From an uncultured Treponema sp. (lineage in GTDB: Bacteria > Spirochaetota > Spirochaetia > Treponematales > Treponemataceae), in contig CAJUBD010000013.1 of the NCBI GenBank assembly GCA_910584475.1, positions 1-64,000 of the forward strand: 64,000 nt of DNA. The letters run 5' to 3'. Below, one piece after another: positions 25,089 to 34,182 of the stretch. Position numbers and translations under genes: made by a program. Positions within the stretch are counted from its first letter, which is position 1, and the number at the start of each line of letters is the position of its first letter. Under the pieces are notes generated by a model. The model searched no databases, was not told where the DNA came from, and saw only the letters and a program-made list of their open reading frames with translations.

Positions 25089-27380
25089 TCAGTCGTCGCC
25101 ATCCGTGTCAAAGTCGTCAGGCTCAAAGTTCTTCACTTTCGGAGGCGGCTCTTCGCCCTCATCTTCGCCCGTGTAGGGCGCGTCCCATTCCTCAATTCCC
25201 ACTCCCTCGTCGTCCGTCGCGTAAGACATTATGAAGTTCACGGGATTGAATTTAGGCTTTTCCTCCTCCGCCTTTTCTTTTTCCGCCTTCCGTTTTTCTC
25301 TTTCCGCCGCTTTTGCCGCGTCCTTCCTTTGTTTTTCCTCCCTGTTCGCCTGTGAGGGAAGCCCAGCCGTTTCCATATTGATTTCCTCTTGCTTGTATGG
25401 CGCGGGAAATCCAGTCTTGACTTCGCCGGTCTCTTGGTTTTCAAAAAACACCTTCCAGTCAAAGCGTGGGTCGTCATAATAGGCGCATTTTTTCGCCATA
25501 TAAGGCGGAGCGTTGCTCGTCAGAATGATGGCATCTGTGTATGGGAGTTTCGAAAGCTCGTCGGGATTTATCAAGTCGCGTGCGATTTCTTGGTTTGAAA
25601 GGTTCACGTTGTTGAGCGCGACCGCCATGCGGCTTCCAGAAACCGAAACGTTGTCGTTCACGACGCTCTCTTTTCCAATCATTTTGCTGAACATTTCCGC
25701 GTCCTGCTCAACATCGGGCGCGTAGATTATTTTGTATCGGCAATGCGATATGAACGAGTTGTTCTGTCCGTAGATTTTGACAAGCTGCTGATAGTTCTGA
25801 ATGACTATGAAAAACCGAAGTCCGTAGCCCGCAAGGATACCCATCGAGGTTTCAAGGAACTTCATGTTGCCGAGCGTCGGAAACTCATCAAGCAAAAACA
25901 AAATCGGATGCCTCAACTTTTTCTCTTTTTCGCCCGCCCGGACTTCGCCGCTTGAGAACCTCCGCAATACAAAGTCGATTATAAGCTGGAAAATCGGCAT
26001 GATTCGGTCTATGTCGCCGAACGGAAGCGTAAGGTACAAGCTTATAGGCTCTTTCGAGTCGTAAAAGTCCTGCAATTTGAAGTCGCTCGCGCTCGTCACG
26101 TTCTTGATGAACGGGTCTCGGAACAAGTTGAGCTTTGACTGCACCGTCTGCATGATGTCGCTTCTGACCTTTCCGTGCTGCTGCTTCGCGCTCATCGCGA
26201 CATCAAGCACGATTCCGTGAATGTGGTCGCTTACCCTGCCGTCTTTGTCGATGTGCTTGCTCGCAATCATCTCGTCGAGCAGTTCCTCGCCCGCCGGCGG
26301 CGGCTCGTCCGAGCCTTCCTGTTTTTCACCCGCGGCCGCCCGCGCGAAAATGCGAAGAACGCCCGCGATCGTCTTGTCTTCGGCCCCATAAATCGGCTCG
26401 TAAATCGGATTTCCGCTCTCGTCTTTGCCGACCTCCTCAACCGCCGAAAGAACGTGGAAAATCACGCCCGTCAAAAGGTCGCGCGCGTTGTTGTCGAAAA
26501 AGTCCGAGTTGGAGTCGCCGCCTTTCTCGCCCTTTTGAAAGATGTTCGTCAGAATCGTTCCGATGTCGCGGAAGGCGTTCTCGTTCAGCTCCACTTCCTC
26601 AAGCGGATTGAACCTTGCCGTCTCGAACTGAACGGGAGAAAATTTTATGACGCGGCTGAATTTCTTCCTGTAGCCCGCCGTCATGTTGTAAAGCTCGCCC
26701 TTCGGGTCGAAAATTATCATCGACTCGCGGTACGACGTGCAGGTCGGGACTATGGAGCCGACGCCCTTTCCGCTTCGCGTGGGGGCGATCATCAACGTGT
26801 GGCTCGTTCCCGAATGGCAGACAAGCGGCGCGGTCTTTTTCATTTTGAGCGCGAAGTTTCCCGCCTTGTTCACGACCGCCTCGGAATCCGCCTCGAACCG
26901 CTGTGCGAGCACGACACCGTGTTCCTCGCAAAGCCCGAATTTCTTCAAGTCCTTGACGGTCGCCCATCGCGCCGTGCCGTAAAGATTCTTCTTCTTGTTC
27001 AGAAAGTAGACTCTGACAATCGAAATCAACGCCCAAGTGAAAATCGCGAGCAGGGCGCAAATTGTTCCGGGAACAACCGCCTGTCCAGTCGCGTCCTGCA
27101 CGGCCTTGTTGAGCGGATTCGTCATCATCGTGAGCGTCGTGACAAACGGATTGAAAATCGGGTAGCCTTTCGGCCAGATCAAGAACTTGTGCCGAAGAAT
27201 GTAAATCGGAACGTCGCAAAAACGAGGGTCGTAGTTCATCATTTCCGCGAATTTTTGCGAGGCAAGGAATATTCCGATAAAAATAATAAGAACAGGGATT
27301 ATAAGATTTGTAAGGTCGAAAAAAAGCTTTCTGCCTTTGTTTTTCGGGTCTCTCCGAAGGAATTCGTTCTTTTGTGCCAT
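25089..27380 (-). CDS. virD4: Type IV coupling protein VirD4/TraG
   Basis: 763 residues. Two N-terminal membrane segments (about 28-45 and 100-120) anchor it in the inner membrane. The Walker A is APTRSGKGVGSIVPT (about 195) and the Walker B LFLLDEFPTLGN (about 495), the standard pair of TraG/VirD4 ATPases that hand relaxase-DNA to the secretion channel. The C-terminal 120 residues are charged and end in an acidic tail (DFDTDGDD), which could bind basic tails of substrates. RBS AGAGGAAA. No VirB genes are in the window. Confidence 0.95.
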   Translation of the reverse strand: MAQKNEFLRRDPKNKGRKLFFDLTNLIIPVLIIFIGIFLASQKFAEMMNYDPRFCDVPIYILRHKFLIWPKGYPIFNPFVTTLTMMTNPLNKAVQDATGQAVVPGTICALLAIFTWALISIVRVYFLNKKKNLYGTARWATVKDLKKFGLCEEHGVVLAQRFEADSEAVVNKAGNFALKMKKTAPLVCHSGTSHTLMIAPTRSGKGVGSIVPTCTSYRESMIIFDPKGELYNMTAGYRKKFSRVIKFSPVQFETARFNPLEEVELNENAFRDIGTILTNIFQKGEKGGDSNSDFFDNNARDLLTGVIFHVLSAVEEVGKDESGNPIYEPIYGAEDKTIAGVLRIFARAAAGEKQEGSDEPPPAGEELLDEMIASKHIDKDGRVSDHIHGIVLDVAMSAKQQHGKVRSDIMQTVQSKLNLFRDPFIKNVTSASDFKLQDFYDSKEPISLYLTLPFGDIDRIMPIFQLIIDFVLRRFSSGEVRAGEKEKKLRHPILFLLDEFPTLGNMKFLETSMGILAGYGLRFFIVIQNYQQLVKIYGQNNSFISHCRYKIIYAPDVEQDAEMFSKMIGKESVVNDNVSVSGSRMAVALNNVNLSNQEIARDLINPDELSKLPYTDAIILTSNAPPYMAKKCAYYDDPRFDWKVFFENQETGEVKTGFPAPYKQEEINMETAGLPSQANREEKQRKDAAKAAEREKRKAEKEKAEEEKPKFNPVNFIMSYATDDEGVGIEEWDAPYTGEDEGEEPPPKVKNFEPDDFDTDGDD

Positions 27381-27424
27381 TTATTTTCCTCTGAAAAAAA
27401 ATAAAAATGTCGGCACATAAAGAC

Positions 27425-27453
27425 ATCTTAACACAAAAACAATTTTTTGTCAA
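27425..27453 (-). promoter_or_regulatory. Promoter of virD4
   Basis: On the minus strand TTGACA (27448-27453), 17-base spacer, TAAGAT (27425-27430), about 40 bases before the ATG. Confidence 0.65.
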
Positions 27454-27499
27454 ACTCTTTGCATTATTTTGAGACCTTTTATCCAACAGCGGCAAAAAA

Positions 27500-27523
27500 A
27501 ATTAGCGCACGAATGCGCTAATT
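27500..27523. repeat. Hairpin element copy 2
   Basis: AATTAGCGCA, loop CGAA, perfect complement TGCGCTAATT. Lies 13 bases past the end of the leftward 416-residue lipoprotein gene, and is followed on the minus strand by a T run, as a terminator would be. Confidence 0.8.
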
Positions 27524-27535
27524 AAATCAATTTCG

Positions 27536-28786
27536 TTAGTTCTTCGCGAGCGTCACGCTACTTGCGTTCACGTCGAAAATCATATGGACATAAAGTTGTT
27601 CGCCCGAAACAACGATGTTCCCGCCGTTTTCGCTCAACGTAAAATCATAAGTTGTGTCATAGCCACCTGTACTTTGTGTTACTTTGAGCTTGTTATTGCT
27701 TATTTCGTAAGTGTAACTAAGAGCGGAGGAACTTCCTGTGTTTCTCTTGAGAATCCCATTTGCGAATGTCCAAGTTATATTTGATACACCAGTTACAGAA
27801 TACTCGCCTGAAAGCGTGATTGCGCTACCACTTGGGTCATCGCTGCCGCCAAAGTGACCGGGAGAAGATGCAAGTCTATAATACGCGGGCGATCCGTCCT
27901 TGATGTCAAATGTGTGATATTCAAATTCTGCACGAACAAATTCACATGGATAGCCATAACCCTTGGGGCCAAAACTATAAGAATTATTACCGCCAGACCA
28001 TTTTTCAAGGCTTTCGTTTAAATCATCTCTACTACGAGTATCTACATACAACTGTTTTGTTTCCGTATTGAATTCAAAATAGTAATGACATTCTGCAATG
28101 CTAAAACATCCCAACTGAGCAACATTGAGACTAGATACATATTCCGTGCCTTTGCAGTTGATTTTACAGTACAGCGGAGGGAAATAAAAATAAAAACCAG
28201 GAAGGGTCATGCGGCCTGAATAAGTTTTTCCGTCATCGCTTACATCAACATCATCAAATTCAAGATTTTCTTCGGCGGTCAGGTCGTATAAGGCGCGGTC
28301 TTTGATTCCAGAATACTCCGGCTTATCGTAGTAATAATAATCCTCCAGAAGAGTAATGTCATTTTTGTCGTCTACATCAATTCTTCCAATCTTGTTATCT
28401 CCCCATTCGTCTTTTTCTTCAAGCCTTATTAAAAAATACAGCTGTTGCTCGTTGTCTCTATCCAGCAAATCATCGACTGTTACTTTTTCATATTTCCAAA
28501 ATTCTTTCGCAAAGACTTTCGGGTCGGAATATGGCGCACCTTTGTTTACGATGACTTTTCCGTCTGCGGTAAAATCGAGCGTGCATTTCGCGTTGGCTTC
28601 GTTTACAAACGAGAGCCCCGCGAGTGCCTTCATCAAACGCGCTTCGTTGGTGTCGGGAGTAGCGGGTGGATTACCCCCCCCCTCCGAATTTCCGTCCCCA
28701 CTACCGCAGGAAAACGAGAAAAGACTTGACAACAACAAAACGATTAAAAGAAACGTGGATTTTTTGGTGGCAGAACTTTTATTCAT
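27536..28786 (-). CDS. Lipoprotein, 416 residues, unknown
   Basis: AGGAGG precedes the ATG. Signal peptide with lipobox FSFSC near residue 27, followed by a flexible Gly/Asn/Pro-rich stretch. The mature part is rich in Tyr, Asp and Lys; its C-terminal half has beta-strand alternation (SAITLSGEYSVTGVSNITW, then repeated LKVTQ and DFTLSEN segments) like small spirochaete surface lipoproteins that report a computed residual domain. I do not recognise a named family. It has its own strong promoter and about 165-base leader and is flanked by two hairpin elements, so it is likely a monocistronic cargo or surface gene of the element. Confidence 0.8.
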   Translation of the reverse strand: MNKSSATKKSTFLLIVLLLSSLFSFSCGSGDGNSEGGGNPPATPDTNEARLMKALAGLSFVNEANAKCTLDFTADGKVIVNKGAPYSDPKVFAKEFWKYEKVTVDDLLDRDNEQQLYFLIRLEEKDEWGDNKIGRIDVDDKNDITLLEDYYYYDKPEYSGIKDRALYDLTAEENLEFDDVDVSDDGKTYSGRMTLPGFYFYFPPLYCKINCKGTEYVSSLNVAQLGCFSIAECHYYFEFNTETKQLYVDTRSRDDLNESLEKWSGGNNSYSFGPKGYGYPCEFVRAEFEYHTFDIKDGSPAYYRLASSPGHFGGSDDPSGSAITLSGEYSVTGVSNITWTFANGILKRNTGSSSALSYTYEISNNKLKVTQSTGGYDTTYDFTLSENGGNIVVSGEQLYVHMIFDVNASSVTLAKN

Positions 28787-28957
28787 ACCAACCTCCTGAA
28801 ATAAAGGGATAAAGTATTCATAAAAGACTTCTCAACCACTTTGATACTGAACTTGAATGAACACGACTGAAACAGGAACGGGATTTACACGCCTTCGGGT
28901 AGTTCCCATGTACTTACATACCGCCCAGTCTTTCCGGCCGTTTTTAACTTTGACCAT

Positions 28958-28986
28958 ATTATGACAATTTCGGCGTTTCTTGTCAA
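28958..28986 (-). promoter_or_regulatory. Promoter and long leader of the lipoprotein gene
   Basis: On the minus strand TTGACA (28981-28986), 17-base spacer, CATAAT (28958-28963). The predicted leader (about 28951 to 28787) is unusually long and contains GGAAC paired with GTTCC around a stem GGGA/TCCC, but no known riboswitch is recognised. Confidence 0.6.
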
Positions 28987-29022
28987 TACCTTCCTCCCCC
29001 TCATCCACTTTTTGAAAAATCT

Positions 29023-29046
29023 AATCAGCGCACGAATGCGCTGATT
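29023..29046. repeat. Hairpin element copy 3 (compensatory change)
   Basis: AATCAGCGCA, loop CGAA, TGCGCTGATT. The fourth base pair has changed from T-A to C-G on both arms compared with copy 2, so the stem is kept. Lies just past the relaxase stop. Confidence 0.78.
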
Positions 29047-29064
29047 TACTGTCCGTTCAAAGAA

Positions 29065-30330
29065 TCACATCAACGTGACCAACGTTCGCTCGCGGCCTGT
29101 CTTCGACGGCTCCAGCGACAGCGTCACCGCCCTGCCAATTATGCTTTCGTCGGGCTTTTTCCACAGAGGCACATACCACGCGCGGTTTTCCGCCTTGTTC
29201 TCCACGACGATCGCGTTGTTCCAAACGCCCTCGTCGTCCATGACATAACGGAGCGTCACGATTCCTTGCGCCCTCGCGCTTTTCTTGTCCGGGAACGCGT
29301 CGGCCGAGAACCTTTCAAGAACGCCTTTTGAGACGTAGCGCAAGTCTTTCCGCGCCTGCAAGAACGTGTTGAACCGCCCGACGGCGCGAAGCGTTTTCTC
29401 CCAGTTCCTCTCAAGGCGATACACGGACGGCCTGTTCTTCCCGACCCTAGCCGCAAGCCCCATTTCCAAAAGCGTTTCAAGCCTCCGCCTCATTTCGTCA
29501 GTTTGGGCGGTGACAAGCGACTCCCATTCTTCGCCGCCTCCCGCCTGTTCCGGCGGAATCGCCCTCGCGGAATTCTTTATTTCCTCGTCGAGCCTTGTCC
29601 AATATTTTGCGAGCGGAAGCCTGCTTTTCGCGGCTTGGACTTGCGCCTCCGTTCTTCGCCCGACGAGCTTCGTGCAGTCGTCCATCGCGAACGTCCGCGC
29701 AAGGTTCCTCACGACTTCCTTCGGGAACTTGATTTCCCTTCCTGTTCGGCGGTCGATTCCGTTTATCAGAATGTGCGCGTGGATGTGTCCCGTGTCCGTG
29801 TGGATCGCGGCGAGCCAAGAAAGCCTGAAGCCCGTCGCGACCTCGAGGCGCCTTATGAACGAGCGCGCCAAAACTTTCATCGGAACATCTTGGCTTTCGG
29901 GCGACAGAATCCACTTAAAGTGCCTGCCCGCCATCCCGCTTTCGTAGCGTTCGAGCTCGCTGTCGGGAACGACATCGTACTCGCCGTTGAACAGCCGCGG
30001 CTTTTCCTCCTCGGGAACTTCGTCCTTGTCTTTTTGTGGCATATATTTTCGCAGGAAGTTTTTGTGCAGGGACTTGTCGTCGCCGTAATACATTTTCGCG
30101 ACGCACGGCTGCTTCCTGTCGCCCGCCCGACGCGCTTTCAACCTCTCGTCTTTTTTGCGCTTCTTCTTCGGAGGCGAGTTCAAGAGCCAAGCCGTCTCTC
30201 GCAGGAGCTTGTTCATTTCCCTTGAAGCGTCGAGCGAGCGCGTTTTTTTGGGAACGCTCATTTTCTTGCCCCAAAAGTCGTAGTCGAGAGCTTCAACTCC
30301 GTCGTCTTTTTTCCCCGTGCTTCTTTTCAC
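29065..30330 (-). CDS. VirD2/RlxS-type relaxase (MobP)
   Basis: 421 residues; AGGAGG before the ATG. Residues about 185-205 contain AIHTDTGHIHAHILING, the histidine triad of HUH relaxases that binds the metal for nicking. Upstream, PRLFNGEYD and FKWILSPE match the RlxS/VirD2 pattern with the likely catalytic tyrosine in NFLRKYMPQKD (about residue 102). The C-terminal part, with a basic region and V-R-Y-V-x-D-E-G strands, resembles the DUF3363-type tail. It nicks oriT and pilots the strand to VirD4. Basic N-terminus (PPKKKRKKDERLKARR) likely contacts DNA. Divergent from topB across a repeat-rich gap. Confidence 0.9.
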   Translation of the reverse strand: MKRSTGKKDDGVEALDYDFWGKKMSVPKKTRSLDASREMNKLLRETAWLLNSPPKKKRKKDERLKARRAGDRKQPCVAKMYYGDDKSLHKNFLRKYMPQKDKDEVPEEEKPRLFNGEYDVVPDSELERYESGMAGRHFKWILSPESQDVPMKVLARSFIRRLEVATGFRLSWLAAIHTDTGHIHAHILINGIDRRTGREIKFPKEVVRNLARTFAMDDCTKLVGRRTEAQVQAAKSRLPLAKYWTRLDEEIKNSARAIPPEQAGGGEEWESLVTAQTDEMRRRLETLLEMGLAARVGKNRPSVYRLERNWEKTLRAVGRFNTFLQARKDLRYVSKGVLERFSADAFPDKKSARAQGIVTLRYVMDDEGVWNNAIVVENKAENRAWYVPLWKKPDESIIGRAVTLSLEPSKTGRERTLVTLM

Positions 30331-30367
30331 AATGCCGCCTCCTAAAAAAGCGAAAACGCCGCAAAGA

Positions 30368-30391
30368 AATCAGCGCACGAATGCGCCAATT
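30368..30391. repeat. Hairpin element copy 4 (imperfect)
   Basis: AATCAGCGCA, loop CGAA, TGCGCCAATT; two mismatches in the stem, as if built from halves of two variants. It is the only copy sitting upstream of a gene start (relaxase) without another gene ending beside it. Confidence 0.65.
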
Positions 30392-30533
30392 AAAAACGAC
30401 TTCCGCCAAAAAATGCGATTTGAAAATAAGGTCGGCACTGGAAATTTCGATGCGGAAGAACCGCCGGAAACAAAGATTTCCCCGTTGAAATCCTAGCCTA
30501 AAAACCGAATTTTGTCAAATTTTCCGTCAAAAA

Positions 30534-30671
30534 AAGTGCCGTATAGAGTGCCGCAAAAGTGCCGTATAAAAATGGCCGAGTATGGCACTCGGTATCATAG
30601 GTAAATAAAAAAAATACGGCACTTCCTTTATCTTGCCTATCGGTCAAAGATGAGATTTTTGTAAGGCACTT
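30534..30671. promoter_or_regulatory. AAGTGCCGTAT repeat cluster, candidate oriT or operator
   Basis: Direct copies at 30534-30545 and 30557-30568 (AAGTGCCGTATA), a partial GAGTGCCGC at 30546-30554, an inverted full copy at 30614-30624 (ATACGGCACTT), and an inverted partial copy at 30663-30671. A perfect hairpin CCGAGT, ATGGC, ACTCGG lies in the middle (30576-30592) and contains another GGCACT. Located in the 424-base gap between relaxase and topB, where an oriT, relaxosome-protein sites or a shared operator would be expected. The rest of the gap (30392-30533) shows no gene. Confidence 0.55.
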
Positions 30672-30688
30672 TTAGTTTGGCCAGGAAG

Positions 30689-30718
30689 TTGACAAAACAT
30701 CTTTCTTCGTGCGATAAT
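30689..30718 (+). promoter_or_regulatory. Promoter of topB
   Basis: TTGACA (30689-30694), 18-base spacer, GATAAT (30713-30718). AAGGA precedes the ATG at 30755 by 8 bases. Confidence 0.65.
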
Positions 30719-30754
30719 AATGGCGAAGCCTCTTGAACTGACAAGGACATCAAG

Positions 30755-32830
30755 ATGCTGATACTTGCCGAAAAGCCTTCGGTCGCAAAATCATTCGCCG
30801 ACGCGCTCGGAGCGAAGCGAAACCCGCTCGGATTTTACGAGACTGAAAACATCGCGATCACAAACTGCGTAGGCCATCTTTACGAACTTGCCAAACCCGA
30901 AGAGTACGACGCGGCGTATAAATTTTTCTCTTTCTCGAACCTGCCGATAATTCCCGAAAAGTGGCTCTACAGCAAAAATCCGAAAGCGGCAGCCCAAGCA
31001 AACCTTGTTACAAGGCTCCTGAAAAAGCATTCCGGCGACACCGTTTTAATCGCGACAGACGCCGACCGCGAGGGCGAAGTCATCGCCCGGATTGCCGTGC
31101 GACAGGCAGGAATTCGCGACACTTCCAACTTCACCCGCTTTTGGGTTTCCGAGGCTCTCACGAAAGAGACTGTCGTCAACGGCATAAAAAGCGCAAGGCG
31201 ATGGAGCGAATATGACGACCTCGCGAAAAGGGGATTCGCGCGGCAAAAGGCGGACTGGCTCGTGGGAATGAACCTTTCGCCGTTCGTCACGCTTTCTTCG
31301 GGCAACGGCGAAACATTCCCTGTCGGGCGAGTGCAGACAGCCGTCCTCGCGGCCGTCGCCCAACGCAACAACGAGGTTGCCGGCTTCAAGCCCGCGCCGT
31401 ACGGCGAATGCGCCGCGCTCGTAGAGGACGGCGACGGCAACGCTCTGGAAATGCTGCTCGTGAATCCTGAAACGAAAAAGACGTCGTTTCCGAAAGACGA
31501 CGAATACATTCAAGACGCGATTTCATTCTCGCAAAAAGACAAGGCGATAACAGTCGAGGCGGAAGTCGAGCGAAAATCATTGCGGCCGCCGCATCTTCTC
31601 GGCATCACGGAACTGCAACAGAAGGCGGCGAGCCTCCATGACTTTTCCTCGTCAAGGACTTTGGAGGCGGCGCAAAAATTGTACGAGGAGCGCAAATGCC
31701 TTTCGTATCCGCGCACTCCATCGACAGTCATGGGCGACGACGACGTTGGGCTGTTCAAGGAGAAATTCGAGCTTCTCAAAGGAACCTCTGAAATTTCAAA
31801 GTACAGCGACGTGTCGCTCATAGACGGCGGAAACAAATTCATTTTCAATTCCAAAAAGCTTGACAGCCACCACGCCCTCATCCCGCTTGATTTCCTTCCA
31901 AACGGCGCAAGCGACGACGAGCGGAAAATTTACGAAATTGTTTTAAAGTCGTTCTTCATGGCTTGCATGCCGCCGTGCATTTATGACGAAAAAAAGCTGA
32001 CAATGAGAAACGGCGGATACGCTTACAAGGCGACCGTGAATTCCGTCGTGGAGGCGGGCTGGAAGGCGGCGGAAAAGGAAGACGACGGGGATGACATCAA
32101 AAGGTTCTGCGAAAAGCGTTGCGCCTTGAAAGACGTGAAAGCCGTCGAGAAGATGACGCAGCCGAAAAAAGAGTTCACGGAAAGCGCCTTGCTCGCGTTC
32201 ATGAAAAATCCGAAGGCGCAGGAGTCCGACGAAAAGCTTGTCGGACTTGGAACTAGCGCGACGAGAGCGTCCATAATCCAAAAACTTCAGGAACACGCAT
32301 ACCTTGTCAAGGACAAAAAGAAATTCTATGCGACGAGAAAAGGGCGGTTCTTGTTGAGGCAGCTTTTCAAAAACGATATGACGAAACGAATTGCGGGAAT
32401 CGGGCAGACGACGGAGTGGGAAAGAAAGCTTGAGGAAGCCCCCGATGAGTTCGAGGCGGAAATCAAGGACTACATAAAAAAGTGCGTCGCCGTGAAAGCG
32501 GATTTTGAAAAATACGAGCCGCCGTCCGTCGGGAAATGCCCGCTTTGCGGAAAAGATGTCGTCGAGCGAAGGGCGTTCTTTGGATGCGCGGGATACTGCG
32601 GGACACCGAAATGCGGTTTCGCTATTTGGAAGGCAATCTGCGGAGCGAGGATAAGTCCAGCCGATGCCGCGACGCTGCTTTCCGGCAAAACGACCGCGCC
32701 TAAAAAAATGAAAGGCAAGGCAGGAAAGGAGTTTAGCGCAGGCTTGAAAATGAACGCGGAAACGGGAAAAATCGACTTTGTTTTCGAGAAACCGAATCGG
32801 ACGGCCGGAAAGAAAAGAAAATTTAATTAG
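30755..32830 (+). CDS. topB: DNA topoisomerase III
   Basis: 691 residues. N-terminal Toprim: LAEKPSVAKSFADALG with the catalytic Glu and ATDADREGEVIA metal-binding Asp residues (about 105). The strand-cleaving tyrosine is in CLSYPRTPST (about 315). The C-terminus has a Cys-rich zinc ribbon (KCPLCGKDV...CGTPKCGFAIW, about 590-625). A type IA enzyme of this size is a common partner of relaxases in conjugative elements, where it resolves strands during processing or re-circularisation. The stop codon lies inside hairpin element copy 5. Confidence 0.96.
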   Translation: MLILAEKPSVAKSFADALGAKRNPLGFYETENIAITNCVGHLYELAKPEEYDAAYKFFSFSNLPIIPEKWLYSKNPKAAAQANLVTRLLKKHSGDTVLIATDADREGEVIARIAVRQAGIRDTSNFTRFWVSEALTKETVVNGIKSARRWSEYDDLAKRGFARQKADWLVGMNLSPFVTLSSGNGETFPVGRVQTAVLAAVAQRNNEVAGFKPAPYGECAALVEDGDGNALEMLLVNPETKKTSFPKDDEYIQDAISFSQKDKAITVEAEVERKSLRPPHLLGITELQQKAASLHDFSSSRTLEAAQKLYEERKCLSYPRTPSTVMGDDDVGLFKEKFELLKGTSEISKYSDVSLIDGGNKFIFNSKKLDSHHALIPLDFLPNGASDDERKIYEIVLKSFFMACMPPCIYDEKKLTMRNGGYAYKATVNSVVEAGWKAAEKEDDGDDIKRFCEKRCALKDVKAVEKMTQPKKEFTESALLAFMKNPKAQESDEKLVGLGTSATRASIIQKLQEHAYLVKDKKKFYATRKGRFLLRQLFKNDMTKRIAGIGQTTEWERKLEEAPDEFEAEIKDYIKKCVAVKADFEKYEPPSVGKCPLCGKDVVERRAFFGCAGYCGTPKCGFAIWKAICGARISPADAATLLSGKTTAPKKMKGKAGKEFSAGLKMNAETGKIDFVFEKPNRTAGKKRKFN

Positions 32831-32848
32831 CGCACGAATGCGCCAATT
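32825..32848. repeat. Hairpin element copy 5
   Basis: AATTAGCGCA, loop CGAA, TGCGCCAATT; one A-C mismatch. The topB stop TAG (32828-32830) is part of the left arm. Confidence 0.75.
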
Positions 32849-32860
32849 AAACCAACATTT

Positions 32861-32893
32861 AAAATCAGCAACTAAAATAGCGTCGCTGATTTT
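32861..32893 (+). terminator. Stem-loop downstream of topB
   Basis: AAAATCAGC (32861-32869) pairs with GCTGATTTT (32885-32893), 9 bp ending in T residues. Plausible rho-independent terminator. Confidence 0.45.
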
Positions 32894-32984
32894 AGCGTCC
32901 TCGGAAACTGTTCTGGCAACGAGCCGTTAGGCGAAGTTTCAAGCCTGTTTCCTGCGGTGCTTAATTTTAAGGAAGGAGCGAAAA

Positions 32985-33146
32985 ATGGACATAAAGGTTG
33001 TTGAACAGGAAAACCAACTTTTGCTGGAGCAAGACGGCGGCATTGTTTTCGTAGAATATGAGGACGCGCCGTTTCTCGCCTCGAAAATCAACGAAATCTG
33101 CGCAAGGCGAAAGATGAAATCTTCTGAAGCAAGCAAAGCAAAATAA
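32985..33146 (+). CDS. Small acidic protein, 53 residues
   Basis: GGAAGGAG stands 5 bases before the ATG. The sequence opens MDIKVVEQENQLLLEQDGG, has a strand-like GIVFVEYEDAPFLA, and ends in a basic tail (CARRKMKSSEASKAK). No family recognised. It lies between topB and the zinc-binding protein, with gaps of 154 and 80 bases, and could be a small regulator. Confidence 0.6.
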   Translation: MDIKVVEQENQLLLEQDGGIVFVEYEDAPFLASKINEICARRKMKSSEASKAK

Positions 33147-33226
33147 TCGCGGTGATTTTGCAAAGAAGTCGGCAAATGAGTTGGTGACATCGCTGTAACG
33201 TTACGGCGACAGGCAGGGGGCAAGCT

Positions 33227-33664
33227 ATGGGATATTGCAGATATTGCGGAGCGGAAATTTCATACAAGCGAACGGCGAACGAAAGATGGATGCCGTGCGA
33301 TGCGATTACGGGCGAGCCGCATTTTTGCAAGAAAGACGACGAAAAAATCACGGAAAAAAGCGGGCTTGCCCCTTGCAAAATCTGCGGAAAGCCGACGTTC
33401 GTTCAACAAAACGGACGCGCAAAAACCACCTTCGACTATTCGACCCTTCTTCCGCACAAATGCAACAAAGCCGACATAACCCGTTTCGCAAAATACCAAC
33501 AACGGCAGCTGAAAGAAACAATGGCCGAAAAAGCCAAAAAAGAAAGAGAGCGAAAAGCCACATCAAAAAATGTCACGGCGATGAAAACTGCGAAAACAAA
33601 GTCAAAGGCAACAGCGACAAAGAGGACGACAAAAACAAAACGACTCAAAGAAAAATGTAACTGA
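33227..33664 (+). CDS. Tandem zinc-binding protein, 145 residues
   Basis: Two similar modules each begin C-x2-C-G and end P-H-x-C: CRYCGAEISYK...PHFC (residues 4-34) and CKICGKPTF...PHKC (about 49-80). Each could bind one zinc ion with Cys3-His. The C-terminal 50 residues are almost wholly Lys, Thr, Ala and Arg, a nucleic-acid-binding tail. A purine-rich ribosome binding site (CAGGGGGC) precedes the ATG at 33227. Probably an element-encoded DNA or RNA binding accessory protein; no named family recognised. Confidence 0.7.
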   Translation: MGYCRYCGAEISYKRTANERWMPCDAITGEPHFCKKDDEKITEKSGLAPCKICGKPTFVQQNGRAKTTFDYSTLLPHKCNKADITRFAKYQQRQLKETMAEKAKKERERKATSKNVTAMKTAKTKSKATATKRTTKTKRLKEKCN

Positions 33665-33732
33665 CACAAGTGTAACCAAAAAGCTGTCCATCCGTTTCTT
33701 TTAAGTGTATGGAATGACAAGGAGCGAATATT

Positions 33733-34182
33733 ATGAAAAATGACAAGCATGCGCTTTTATTCGCAATCATTTTTATTGCCGCAACGTTCTTTGGATGCAC
33801 ATTTGAAGATGACGGAACAAAAACTTTTTATGTCGATTTGAAAGGCGGAAAGGGTTGGCATTACTATCTTGGAAACGCCTCCGAAAGCAAATATTTTGAC
33901 GAAGGCTGTATTGACAAACAATGCAATATCCACCCTAAAAGCGACATCGAAATGTGTGTCGCAAAATTCAAAATTTCTGGACCTTCATTAAAAATCACTC
34001 TTTTTGAAGGGCAAACCCTCAGCACATTGAAGTGGGAAAATTATTTTTATGTTTACAACGGGGACGGTTATGACGAGGCCCCAAACCCTTGTCCTGTTGG
34101 CTATGTTGAAGTCGCAGAAGTCAACGGAAGACAAAAACTGCGCTATCAAGTGACAAGCACCTCATATTCCATCATGTTTTAA
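33733..34182 (+). CDS. Small lipoprotein, 149 residues
   Basis: AAGGAGCG precedes the ATG. Signal peptide with lipobox TFFGC (Cys22). The mature protein has five more cysteines (GCIDKQC, MCVAK, NPCPVG) that could form disulphides, and beta-strand alternation throughout. Function unknown. Ends exactly at hairpin element copy 6. Lipoproteins on conjugative elements can act in surface exclusion, but nothing here proves that. Confidence 0.75.
   Translation: MKNDKHALLFAIIFIAATFFGCTFEDDGTKTFYVDLKGGKGWHYYLGNASESKYFDEGCIDKQCNIHPKSDIEMCVAKFKISGPSLKITLFEGQTLSTLKWENYFYVYNGDGYDEAPNPCPVGYVEVAEVNGRQKLRYQVTSTSYSIMF

Noticed and set aside
26175..27404. 409-codon plus-strand frame over virD4
   Set aside because: It is antisense to the well-supported coupling-protein gene, rich in Arg/Val/His as expected from the complement of its codons, and has no family signature or ribosome binding site.
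28787..28951. Riboswitch in the lipoprotein leader
   Set aside because: The leader is long and has paired stems, but no conserved core of a known class could be matched.
30534..30671. CRISPR array
   Set aside because: Repeats are short, occur in both orientations and have irregular spacing; no cas genes are present. No other part of the window shows an array.
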